Below, piece after piece: positions 45,575-55,964 of a stretch of DNA of 64,000 bases. Position 1 is the first letter of the stretch, and each line of letters begins with the position of its first letter. Source of the DNA: Deroplatys truncata. Taxonomy: Eukaryota; Arthropoda; Insecta; Mantodea; Mantidae. Below the pieces are notes generated by a model that was not told the DNA's origin, did not search any database, and saw only the letters and a program-made list of their open reading frames with translations. The translations under genes and the position numbers were made by a program. Location: assembly GCA_030765065.1 (NCBI GenBank), contig CM060984.1:99057488-99121487 (forward strand), written 5' to 3'.

Positions 45575-46700
45575 CAATCGTAGCAAATATGGCAACAAGC
45601 AATGACAACATGCCATTGGTTATTTGGCGACGACGCATATCGACTGCTATAAGTATGATGCACGCATCCATTTTGTTTGATGCTGCTGCAGGAATAGCAC
45701 GTGTGAGATTTCTAAGAGCTCTTGTATAGTTCGGGTTTTTGCTTTCTTGAGAGAAATTCCTAAGTGAGCAATAACGAGGAAGGTTGTTGCTCAAAGACAT
45801 AAAAGTACTCAACAGTAGGAGATTTAAATTTGTCTTAGTTAAGAACCATATCATAGACAGTGGTTCCCAGTAATTTATGATAAACGTTGTATTCAAAACT
45901 ACTGCAATGCAACTTGTTGCTTGCACTTCTCAAAGTGAAGTTATGTGAATGGTTAACTTTCACCCAAAACACATACAACATCCTCACTTTATAGTAAGGC
46001 TGGAAAAGCAATTAAATTGAGAGCACACATAAAAGGGAACTGTAATGATAATGTACACAAATGACAGCAAAATAAAATTCAGGCTTTATTTATATTCAAA
46101 GATGTGAAAGTAAAAGAAATTACAGTTGTTTGTGGCTGCAGGAGGTTAGATTTTCATACAAAGGAGGAAATTCCATTGTTACTATTAAAAAGTATAAATT
46201 AATAGCGAAGTGGGGCTTTATTATGTTTTCATTAACATGTTTTCCACAACAAAGTTGCCATTTCTAGCTTGAAACGTCAGTTTACGGGCAAGAGACAAAT
46301 AGCGTTGTCACTTTCATGCTTATTATAAAAACTAACACAATGTTAGTGTGAAATGAACGAGGCTTTGTTATATTTTGTATTAAGTCATTGTGGCCAAGAA
46401 AATTGCTTCTTGTAGCTGGAAAGGTTCGTTCATAACCAAGGGACAAAATGAATAGCACTTTCACTGCTCTTTGAAAACCTGAATAATTTTTACATGAAAT
46501 GAAGTATTACTATATTACATTCAAATACAGTGCGATTATTTGCTATTTGTAATTCCTGAGTAGAAGCCCCATGAAAAGTTCACTAATAGCGATACAATAC
46601 ATAACCGCAAGCGGAGGCAGTGACAATCAGCTTCATATACCAATAACGATTCAAGAGCAGAAAATTAACGGCAGTAAGAATGAAAGGAGGCTAATTCTTT
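45575..46700. other. No recognisable gene or element
   Basis: A 130-codon minus frame (45534-45926) overlaps the upstream side of the LINE remnant but shows no domain. The rest is AT-rich. Confidence 0.4.
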
Positions 46701-46702
46701 TT

Positions 46703-47510
46703 ACTTCTTCTAGGGGAAGTATTGTATTCCACCCAAAAGTTTGATACCGAGATTTCACCGGAAATATACGTTTTGAGGCCCCCTGAATCCAAATAAAGCA
46801 TTTTTGGAAACATGTCCGTGTGTGTGTCTGAACAACATAACTCAGAAACGAACAGTCGGATAAACACCAAACTTGGTATTTAGGTTCATTATCTTCCAGA
46901 GATTCGACACAAAGGTTTTCAAGAAATTCCCCCCACCCCAGATTACCCTTTACATGGAACATTTTTCGAAAATTTAAATTTTCTCAAAAATGGCTCTAAC
47001 AATTTTGATTAAAATATCACATGTTTAAGATATTTTCATGACAAATAAAATGTATATCTCGAATTTTCTGGGAATGTCTCCAAAAGTATTCTTCGTTGTG
47101 AACGACTTTTGCATAACTGGTAAACCATAAGAGATAGACAAAATTTTACTACACAAAAAATGTAGATCGCGTTAAAATACACAATTTATGTCATATACAT
47201 TTTTTTTGAGTGAACCATTTTCGAGATATTGCTTGTTATTCCCTTAAATTTTGCAATACTTATACTGTTTCTCAAATGAGAATTCGTTATTTTTTTTGTC
47301 TGGTAATGCAAAGAAAATGGAATACTCCACATAGCAACAAACCCTTAAAATATTTGACTACCGCTTAAAGCCTAGCAATTCCCCTTGCATCTACAAGAAA
47401 ATTAGCAATAAGATTAACATCTCGATTAACATGAAGCATATGGAGAATAAGCGTTTGTAAAAATAGTTTGTACAAGAGTAGAGAAAGTCATGTGAGTGTG
47501 ACACATCTGA
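46703..47510 (-). mobile_element. Family A repeat, young, near full length (808 bp)
   Basis: ACTTCTTCTAGGGGAAGTATTG (missing about 20 bp of the 3' tip) to ACACATCTGA, flanked by ATTCTTTTT and TTTTTTAGTA. Confidence 0.8.
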
Positions 47511-47514
47511 TTTT

Positions 47515-47750
47515 TTAGTATGCACAGTACTTACTATTTTTGCACAGAAGTGTGTTTAAAAATAGGGAAATGGAAGATTTTGTGTTATTAGTTAAAGAAA
47601 TGTGTGCCATGCCTAAAACTTCGATGTTATAGGTTAAGTTTTGTGTAAATTAATAGGTGCAGAAAAAACTAAGCACAATATTGCTCATCTGCGCATAGAA
47701 TTTTACATATTCTGTAAACTCCTGATCCTCCATTTTTATGATGTTGGTCA
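47515..47750. other. No recognisable feature
   Basis: AT-rich spacer. Confidence 0.4.
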
Positions 47751-47753
47751 GTT

Positions 47754-47888
47754 GGTCGCAGATTGACACTCAAGTGCAACTCAAGTGATCGAGCAGGCAC
47801 CCTAAAGGGGTCCTTGAGCGGCGATTGAGAATTGAAACGCAACCCTTAAGGACCGTTTGCACTTGAGTACTAACTGTGAATCTGGCCC
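47754..47888. mobile_element. MITE-like hairpin element (135 bp)
   Basis: GGTCGCAGATTGACA plus CTCAAGTGCAA on the left match, reversed, TTGCACTTGAG plus TGTGAATCTGGCC on the right. A second inner pairing involves ACCCTAAAGG and CCTTAAGG. No coding capacity and no clear target duplication. Confidence 0.45.
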
Positions 47889-47894
47889 TCAGCA

Positions 47895-48980
47895 TAAGCA
47901 CGTCTTCTAAACCTTGTTTCTTATAAACTTGTCCCACTGATGTGCATTCTTACGCACTCCCTTTCCTTCCCCTTTCCCCCGATTAGCTACTGCTTTTGGA
48001 GTTGTTTGACCAACAAACTCTGTGCGATACAAGGACAGATATAAAAATGATAAAAGCATTATGTCTGAGAGGCAGGTTTAAATCGAAGGATCCGTCTACT
48101 TATTTGTTGATAAAAATTTACATGCATTCCAGATTCATTAACTCTGTTACGTAATGTATGTGATTCATAGGGTTATGCAAATGTATATATGCAAATTCTC
48201 TTTGAACATATTAAGATTAATGATCGTGTTAAATAATCGCACAGCAACCTATTTCACAACATCAGCCAATGAGAGGTGACTAGTGCACGTGGCAGTTAAG
48301 AGGTCTGGGTCAAAGTTATATGCAACAGAATTCAGATCAAGAACAATAATTCGAAAATGTATACGAGCGATAAACTAAATTAATTAAATTGTGGTTCTAA
48401 CTGACGTTATTGGAACTATAATAACAAAATCTAGTTTTCGTTTCTGTATTGATAGCTGAAAATGCAGGTATACATAGTCGGAACACGAACTTTGCACCTC
48501 TTCGTTTTGAAATCGATGAAGTGCATTTGAGATGTGTATCATAGAAGGGTAAACTAGTTATATCACTTTGACCCAGAAACAAAACAACAATCAGACCAAT
48601 AGGAGCGCGTCTCTTCTTTCACAGCAAGGAATACCAAGCAAAGAATTCACCTGAGAATTTCAGAGTTTTATTTCACGAGGATGCAAAAGGTGCTCTGAAT
48701 TTTATACGAGAAATTCTGAATTCACATTTAAGTTATGTTAAGAGCAGACACCGTGTCTTGAAACATTCAGAAACAGAGCACTATTCAGCAGAACTGGATG
48801 ACCTAGAAACAACACCCTTTTCAAAACAGGAAGCGAAGATTGTTTATTCCGAACCAATGTTTTTCCATTTTGTTTTACATACCCTTGTCTTATTTTCTTT
48901 CTGTGAATGCATTCTTTACTGTAAATTGTTTTTATTTCCAGTTTTAATCTTTACCGCTAACCTACAATATATAAAAGACA
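47895..48980. other. No recognisable gene
   Basis: Motif-less frames of 61 codons (48397-48582, minus) and 83 codons (48758-49009, plus). Confidence 0.4.
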
Positions 48981-48984
48981 GTGT

Positions 48985-49431
48985 ATTCATGACAAAAAAA
49001 ACGATATAAAGATTTCACCAAAATCCCCTGAATCCCAAAAAAGGCATTTTTAAGAAAATTGCTATGTGCCTGTGTATCCATGAACGCGTAATTCAAATAC
49101 AAGAAGACAGATAAATAAAACAAAAATACGTATATAAGTAAGGCCCCTCCTAAGGATACAAGACGAAAGCTATGTAAGTACCCTCCCCCAACAAAAGCAA
49201 CCTTTGCTTGGAAAATATTCCCTTGATTGTTATGAATTTAAAGGTTTTAATTAAAACAGATCTTTGAAATACTAAATGATGAATAAAGTGCATATATTGA
49301 AATTTCTGTAAATAGTTTGTGAAGTTCTCTAGATGAGAAACCAGCAAGAGACAGACAAAAACTTATTACGAGAAAAATTTGATGTTAAAGTATAAAATGT
49401 GCGTATATGAATATGTCTCTATCCTGAACTA
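48985..49431 (-). mobile_element. Family A very old copy, interrupted by mariner
   Basis: Antisense GATTTCACCAAAATCCCCTGA through CATTTTTAAGAAAATTG to TATGTCTCTATCCTGAACTA, continued at 50587. Confidence 0.55.
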
Positions 49432-50586
49432 CGAGGGTGACACTGAAAAGTTTTAGAAAATAAAACAAGGTTTAATTTTAAAAAAATTAAATTATTTTAT
49501 CGTTCTTCAAAATATTCCCCTTTAACATCAATATATTTTTGCATTTAATGAAACCAATCCTTAAAGCAATGTTGGCACTCTTGTTGAGCACTTTAGAAAC
49601 CAGGTTCCATTGCTTCATCTGATTACGAAAAAGTGATTCCAGCATTTTATCTTTAATTTTTGGAAACAAAAAGAAATCACAAGCTGCTATATCAGAGCTG
49701 TATGAAGGATGATCCATGGTGCAGGTTTTTCTGTGTGCGAAAATGCGTTGTCATGATGTAACATCATTTTTCCTTTTAGGCGCTTTTCACGAACTTTGCG
49801 TAAACAGACATTTGTGTATCCTCTAATGCTATAGTAGCAAAATAGTCGGTTTTAGAAAACAACTAGCAATCATCTTCTTACCAGCACTGAGAATTCGTGG
49901 ACTTTTATAGGCATAGATTCTACTCCAAAGACCCATTAAGCTGATTGACTTTTCTTTTCAGTATCACAACACTAAATCTAAGATTCATCACTAGTAACGA
50001 TATTTCAAACTAAATTTTAATGCCGCCTTGAAACTTTTCCAGAGTTTTTCTGCACCATCAATGTATTGTAGTTTTTGATCGGGAGTCAGTTTAGTGTAAT
50101 CCATCAACAACAAAGCTTTATCACATCTAGCTGTTCATTTAAAATGTTTTGAATTTGACTCATACCAATGCCCAAAATCGCCCGAAGAAATTCATAAGAT
50201 GTCCGTCGATCTTCTTCAAGCATTGCATCCATCAAGAAATCCATCACTTAAAATAATCTATCTCTTTTGAATTCGCTGTACCAATTACAAAGTGTTTTCT
50301 TAGATGGGGCTTTTTCGCAAAATGCATTTCTAAGGCGATCTTCACATTGTTTAGGCATTAATGACGATTTAAAATCGTAAACAATCATAACCGAAATCTT
50401 CCTTAGTCAAATTCATTTTTAGGTGAATACAAAATTTTTAAATGGTGATTATTAACAAATTATTAGTGCAAATTAAACAAATTATTCGCAATCAAATAGC
50501 AAAAAATTATAAAGTAACTGTCAAATATAAACACATTTCATTTATTTTTAGAAACATGGCATTCTAAAATTTTCAGTATTGCCCTC
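49432..50586 (-). mobile_element. Mariner element, complete ends, decayed (1155 bp)
   Basis: Imperfect terminal inverted repeats: CGAGGGTGACACTGAAAAG on the left and GAGGGCAATACTGAAAA on minus from the right. TA occurs on both sides (49430-49431 and 50587-50588). The length is slightly below the usual 1.3 kb for mariner. It sits within an old family A copy. Confidence 0.85.
49487..50365 (-). pseudogene. Mariner transposase, frameshifted with internal deletions
   Basis: On minus, the N-terminal helix-turn-helix region reads MPKQCEDRLRNAFCEKAPSK then TLCNWYSEFKRDR (about 50365-50260). A deletion and frameshift follow, then LTPDQKLQYIDG and FSLKYRY. The HDN-type second catalytic motif is damaged near 49750. 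An open stretch MDHPSYSSDIAACDFFLFPK (49717) contains the third catalytic aspartate, and the frame stops at 49487. The family cuts and pastes at TA. Multiple lesions mean it is dead. It differs clearly from the mariner at 1-280. Confidence 0.8.
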
Positions 50587-50588
50587 TA

Positions 50589-50912
50589 ATCTCTGATATA
50601 ACCACTGTTATTCCTTGAATATTTTAAGTAACGCTCTTTAAGTGCTATGTGATCCTTTTATGTTTCTTGCAAGATCATTCAAAGAATATGCAGTGTCAAG
50701 GAGAACATCCATTGGCCTGCTCTTTTTAAACTTTTGTCTGTTATCTCAGACTCCTCTAAGTTCCTAAGTTTATTTGAAACAGTTTGTGCCAAAATGTACC
50801 ACAATTAAGACGAAGTGGACAGAAAAAAGTTTTAATATGACTTATTTGTAGAATGGCTATAAAAATAAATTATGTGTGTAGAGAAAGTTGTGGGAGTGTA
50901 ACAAATCAGATA
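50589..50912 (-). mobile_element. Family A very old copy, part beyond mariner
   Basis: Ends GTAGAGAAAGTTGTGGGAG then AACAAATCAGA. The middle is strongly diverged. Confidence 0.55.
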
Positions 50913-50914
50913 AT

Positions 50915-52855
50915 TTATTGTATTAGGCTACTATATGCATTAGATGGGATACAGTTCGGCAGTTCCATGACAATGCTGAAGTCCAATAGCTGTATATTTA
51001 AGGCGAAATAAATGGCCACTCACCGTCTTTACTTAATCTTGCAAACTAACGCATATAAATAAATCCGACAGTTCCTGAAAACTTACAAGTATAGTTTAAA
51101 TTCAGCATAAGTTTGTTTTAAATTAGACATAACAACGTTAAGCATCGCGAAGTCCTAAAGTTATACTCGTGATGAAGATCTCCACCACACGCCATAATCT
51201 AATGATTTGCTCGTTGCGAAGGTTGGCATGACTACGGCAGATGTAGGGAGAACTTGACAGTAATGGAAACATTAAAATATTATTAAACTTCGTGGTTATG
51301 GATATTTTAGAACTTGCTCGTTATATACGATACTTAAGAAGTTCCACCAGGTTTCGCATAAAATAACCAGAAATACTCTATTGTGTGTATAACGTGCGAT
51401 AAAGCAGTTTCAAAAACGTGTGCCGTTCTTTATGAGATTCTCGCTAGTTGTTATTCTAATTGGAAATCGTGAAGGAAGATTTAGGACATCGTTCTCAGCT
51501 GAATATCGGATGCGGTAAAGAATACCATTCTGTTACAACGATTAAACAAAACTACACGAAAGGTATGAGACGTTTAACTTTTGAAACAGATAATTAAATA
51601 GGTTAAAAAAAGGAAAACAAAGTTATACATTCGTGTAGTTATTTCTTTATTCCATTTTTGATAAAAGTCTCGAATAATATATGAAACTGGATTTGATATT
51701 CGGTAATGGGTTGATCTTGTAGGTCTCTGATAATCTGGTATCTCGAATGCTGTAACTTGTAATTGTCCGATTTGAATTTACCGCGCCGGTAAATTCAGTT
51801 AGTAGTATGGTGTCTGCCTGGTTTGGCAGAAACGATTCTTGGCGGGAAATTTACTCCACTTAGTAGAATTCTACGGCGAGTGTTGCGCTTTAGAATCTTG
51901 TTAAAGCTTTATTTTAATTTACTTGGTTTGTCCGGTGTATTTTAAGTGGTTTAAAATACGTATAGCTCAGTTAATAGCATTCAACTCTTATTCAAGGTTT
52001 CTGTACGTGTTTTTAAGTTAAAACGTTTTAAATAAGAGTAGCCATTATAATTTTCACTGAAAAGTGATTTATTTTCTCACGGGCAATGTGAATGATAAAA
52101 CAACAGTTATCTTTTTAATTCAGTTTTACTTACTTACAATTCTATAATTCTGCTTGTTGACTATATAGGTTTAAGAATTAATTATTGATCATCCCTTGCA
52201 TAGAATGTAATATAATTTGTCTTGCAAGCAAATATTTGAATTGAGCGTTGTTCAAGGCATCTTATTCTTTGTTAAAAATTTTCCTTAAGTAATCAAAAAG
52301 AAATTGAATGTTGTTTACTAGTCTAGCTTTGTTGCTAAGCATAACGAAGTAAATTACAATTTATTTAAAAACTCTAGAAACTAAATAAATTACATATTCA
52401 TATAAATAACGTGTTAACATTCAAATTCATTCTTAACGTATTTCAATTATGATTTTCTGTTTTGTTGACATTTTTATGTTATACAGTGTTTGAAATATTG
52501 AGAATGCAGTGTTTTCGTCCTTTCTTTATAACGTATTTCTCTTTTGACGTTATTCGTTTTTGTTTTTCTTTCTCCTTTACAATTAATATAATTTTAATTG
52601 ATTTTTCACAATGTATAACTACTTTTTGCAAATATTACTTTATTTATATGGTATTTTATAACAATATTAATTGATAATTATTACATATTGCACACATAAT
52701 AATGATATATGTGTGAATCATTGTCATCCTTTGGATTTATAATTTCAAAGTATGGCTGAGTAACTTATTAAATACCTTCCATTACTTTCATTTCATTTAA
52801 AAAAACTGCGTCATATATCTGCATAACAAATGCATACGTACATATTGTCTGTCCA
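50915..52855. other. No recognisable gene; contains a palindrome
   Basis: AT-rich, short frames only. Apart from the palindrome at 51773-51797 I see no structure. Confidence 0.45.
51773..51797. repeat. Perfect 11-bp palindrome with CGC loop
   Basis: TGAATTTACCG, CGC, CGGTAAATTCA. A second small hairpin (CTGCC/GGCAG) lies about 30 bp downstream. Confidence 0.85.
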
Positions 52856-52857
52856 CC

Positions 52858-53100
52858 CAGTGAGATGGCTCCACGGTAATGTGTGAGGTTTGCATTCGGG
52901 AGATCCCGAGTTCAATTCACGTGATCGCTTATTTTGACCTCGATTTTACCGTGGTTTTCCTTGGTCTGTATGCGAATCCTGTGGTGGTTCTTATCTATCA
53001 CGATTTCCTTTCCTTCATTTCCGTATCATTCTGTTTCCTTCTCGTGTTTCAGGCATTCTTCTATGTTTCGTGGTATATGGCAGTGACAGACGGTTAGTAC
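52858..53100 (+). mobile_element. tRNA-derived SINE
   Basis: Box A TGGCTCCACGG (52866-52876) and box B-like AGTTCAATTCA (52909-52919). The body GTGGTTTTCCTTGGTCTG matches the SINE at 8030 on minus. Sequence to about 53280 is GC-richer and may be more of the body. Confidence 0.6.
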
Positions 53101-53710
53101 GGATGCTTTCTCAAAGAAATGATTACACTCCGTGGACACAAGAGGGCTGCCTAGCCGATGGTTTGTCCATCCCCTCTTTAGGCAGCTCCAGCAGTGGGTC
53201 GGGTCTTTGAGCCTGGAATTGTTAGGTATTTCCGTGCGTCTCTGTGGCCTACCTGCGTGTGGCCTGTAGCCTCTTATGGTTCCTTCACTTCATCCCTCCC
53301 TCCTGGGAGGTAGTAGCCGCAATGGATCTAAATAGGTCTGAGTGTGCGAGATGTCCCCCTCAGTTGTATAACCCCCTTACTTTGCCGAATGCTTGCATTA
53401 TTGCACTAGTTACTCCAAAGAACTTAACTGAGAGACACCCACTATGATTATATCAGATAAGATTAACTTAAGAGTACCTCGCCTCCCCCCTTCATTCCCT
53501 GGAGACCTCATGCTAGTGGACAGACAGTACGCACATACTCAATACATACATGATTGTTGCTTCATTGTACTTGATTATAAACGTTAACATCAATTATTTA
53601 TTCAAAGTAGAAAATTACCAGTAGCATTTTGATTACAGTTATTTTATATGCATTCTTGTGATTTCATTTTCTGCGTCAGTTGTTGTTTTTTTATTACTTT
53701 ATTTGGCACC
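53101..53710. other. No recognisable gene
   Basis: A motif-less 67-codon frame (53244-53447) lies in the GC-richer stretch. Confidence 0.35.
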
Positions 53711-53711
53711 T

Positions 53712-54335
53712 ATTTACAATAGATAGAAGAAGTATTGTATTCAAGCCAAAAATTTAATATCAAGATTTTCCGGGAAATACATGTTTTGAGGTTCCCTGAA
53801 TAAAAACAAATATGCATAGGAAAAGGCCCGTGTGTATCTGTGTGTAGGCACCTACATATCTGTTAACAGCATACATACTCAAAAACGAAAATTCGGATAA
53901 ATACCCAACTTGGTGTTTAAATTTAGAATCTATCAAGGAGTCGACACTACGAATTTCAAGGAAATCCCTCCAATCTTTACATGGAACATTTTCCAATATT
54001 TTTCATTTGCTCAAAATGGCTCTAAACCATTTTGATTAGAACAGCATATATTTAAGAGATGTGTATAACTAATAAAATGTGTATCTTGAATTTTCTGAAA
54101 ATAGAAGAACATGAACTTGTTTCTAAAATACTCCTTTGCATTCAGAAGACCTCAAAACGAGTACTTCCAGTAAAATGTCGATATAGAATCTTTGAGTGGA
54201 ATGCAATACCTAACTCTACTTTCTATAGGTAAGTAGTAGGGAAAGTAATAAGCTTTTGTATAAATAGTTTGTAGAAGATATTAAACAATGGACGATTGTG
54301 GTTAGAGGTCATTTAAATGTAAAACATCCAATTTT
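53712..54335 (-). mobile_element. Family A old copy with an inverted 3'-end fragment inside
   Basis: Antisense from ATAGATAGAAGAAGTATTG to TTGAATTTTCTGAAAATAG (about 54108). Then a sense 3' end (TTCAGAAGACCTCAAAACG to GTAGTAGGGAAAGT, 54139-54260), then a degenerate antisense 5' end to AACATCCA (54330). Confidence 0.6.
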
Positions 54336-54634
54336 TGAAAATTTATTTTATAATTTGAAACTATATTAGAAGTTTTTTGTATTATTTTTTGTCCCTCAAG
54401 CGTTAATCATTTCGGTTCATCATTACATTGCGAACTATAACGTCGCCTGGGTGTACTCTGTTCCCGCATAAGAAATGTGACAGAGAAGTTGCCGTATATA
54501 CAGGGGCAAGACACGGAGATGCGATTCGCCGGCTTTGTTATTCCGTGGCGCAGGACATTGCGAATTCAACTTACACCTTGAAGATAGGTGTTTGTGTAAC
54601 GTAAAATATGAAAATGTGACAGTTTATTGAAGAC

Positions 54635-55770
54635 ATGCCATTTTATTTTATTATAGCAAAATTAGGCTCTCTTGGTACTTTAGACAGGAGGCCGCGCAGA
54701 TGGCGTAACTGTGTAAGATGGCTGTATTATTTCTATATTCTTAAAACTAAAACACTCGCCTTTGAAAATGGATATGTGTACGGCCAACAAGAAAAGTGGA
54801 CATACGGGGAGGTAGACATTCAAAATGTTAAACATTTCGATTGCCTAGGAGTAAGGTTTGGTATGGGTGAAAAATGGAACAAGAACATGGAATTTATAAA
54901 ACACAAAGGGATTGGACAACTTTCTCAAGTACTAAGGATATTGACCCGGGTACCTGATACACCAGTACAAACAGTACAAACGATGTATGAAGCAATGGTT
55001 AGGTTTTCATTACTATACGGTAGTGAAGTGTGGGGATGGGAGAGGGTGTACAATGTAAATAAAGCACAATGTAATTTCTGGAAGCGCATTCTAGGGTTGG
55101 GGATGGGTACTTAAAACTACGGAGTTCTTCGTTAGGTAGGATGCTGGGAAGATGCTGTATTTGCTAAACTAAATGTAGTTAGGTACTGGTAGCATAATTA
55201 AAGGTGGCCAAACAAATGAACAACATAGAGCATCCAAAATGGTGGGCTGCAGTGTTAGAACTAGAATTATCAAAAATTGGCTTAAACGATACCTGGCAAA
55301 GGGGTAATGAAAATACACACAGTTCCGTAAAAAAAGTCAAAAGACGACTATGTGATTTAAACAGGTAGGAAATAGAATCTGAATGTAGACAAAGATCAAC
55401 ATTGGAGCTGTAAAATGAATTAAAAACTAGATGGGGTAAGGAAACATATATTTTGGAATTAGGTATAAAACAGAGGACGGGAATAGCATGACTTAAGTTG
55501 GGAGGGTGGAAATCTCGCAAGATTGTTGATGATGATGATGATGATGATGATGGCAGGAGGATTTGCCCATTATGCGGAGAACAGGAAGTATTTTTGGCTT
55601 CCAACAGACGGAGGTCAGCATGTTGGGACTTGATTCTAAACAGCCAACTGGCCAAGCTTGGGCACGTGCTTAATATATGTACGGAACTAAGAGATAAGGT
55701 ATTTATATACATTTTCTTTAAATATATGTGGCACTTGAGCACTTGTGTGTGTGTGTGTGTGTGATTCAGA
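54635..55770 (+). pseudogene. LINE reverse transcriptase C-terminal region, 5'-truncated
   Basis: The first frame (54635-55114) contains KTKTLAFENG, FDCLGVRFGM and RFSLLYGSEVWGWE. These follow the polymerase core in LINE proteins (YLGV-type block, thumb, then LLYGxEVW). After a break the frame continues KWWAAVLELELSKIGLNDTW, three in-frame stops, GKETYILELGIKQRTG, then CPLCGEQE (about 55566), which in intact relatives begins a C-terminal zinc knuckle. A (GAT)8 run codes for aspartates just before it. The palm domain with the catalytic aspartates is absent. Lengths and order fit a dead-on-arrival LINE insertion. The clade is not determined. Confidence 0.75.
55525..55552. repeat. (GAT)n microsatellite inside LINE reading frame
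   Basis: Eight to nine GAT units, in frame with the LINE remnant. Confidence 0.9.
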
Positions 55771-55960
55771 GTATTTTTCATTTTATATGTATGTACTGTG
55801 GTGATTATAAAATAGTTGTTTTCTGGTCGGTTCTGCAAGTCACGTTTGACCAGGTATTTTTCTAGAGTGTATGTAGGATCTTATGACTCATGCAATTTGT
55901 CATGCAATTAATGTGATACTAAGCACTTAATAAATACCACCACTACTACTACTACTATTT
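55771..55960 (+). mobile_element. LINE 3' UTR with (ACT)n tail
   Basis: Follows the LINE frame without break, contains AATAAATACC, and ends in (ACT)n at 55937-55957, a microsatellite tail of the kind found at many LINE 3' ends. Confidence 0.5.
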
Positions 55961-55964
55961 ATTC

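Noticed and set aside
45534-45926. 130-codon minus frame as part of the LINE RNase H
   Set aside because: The region should precede WVPGHVGI in a LINE, but no conserved RNase H motif is readable in this frame.
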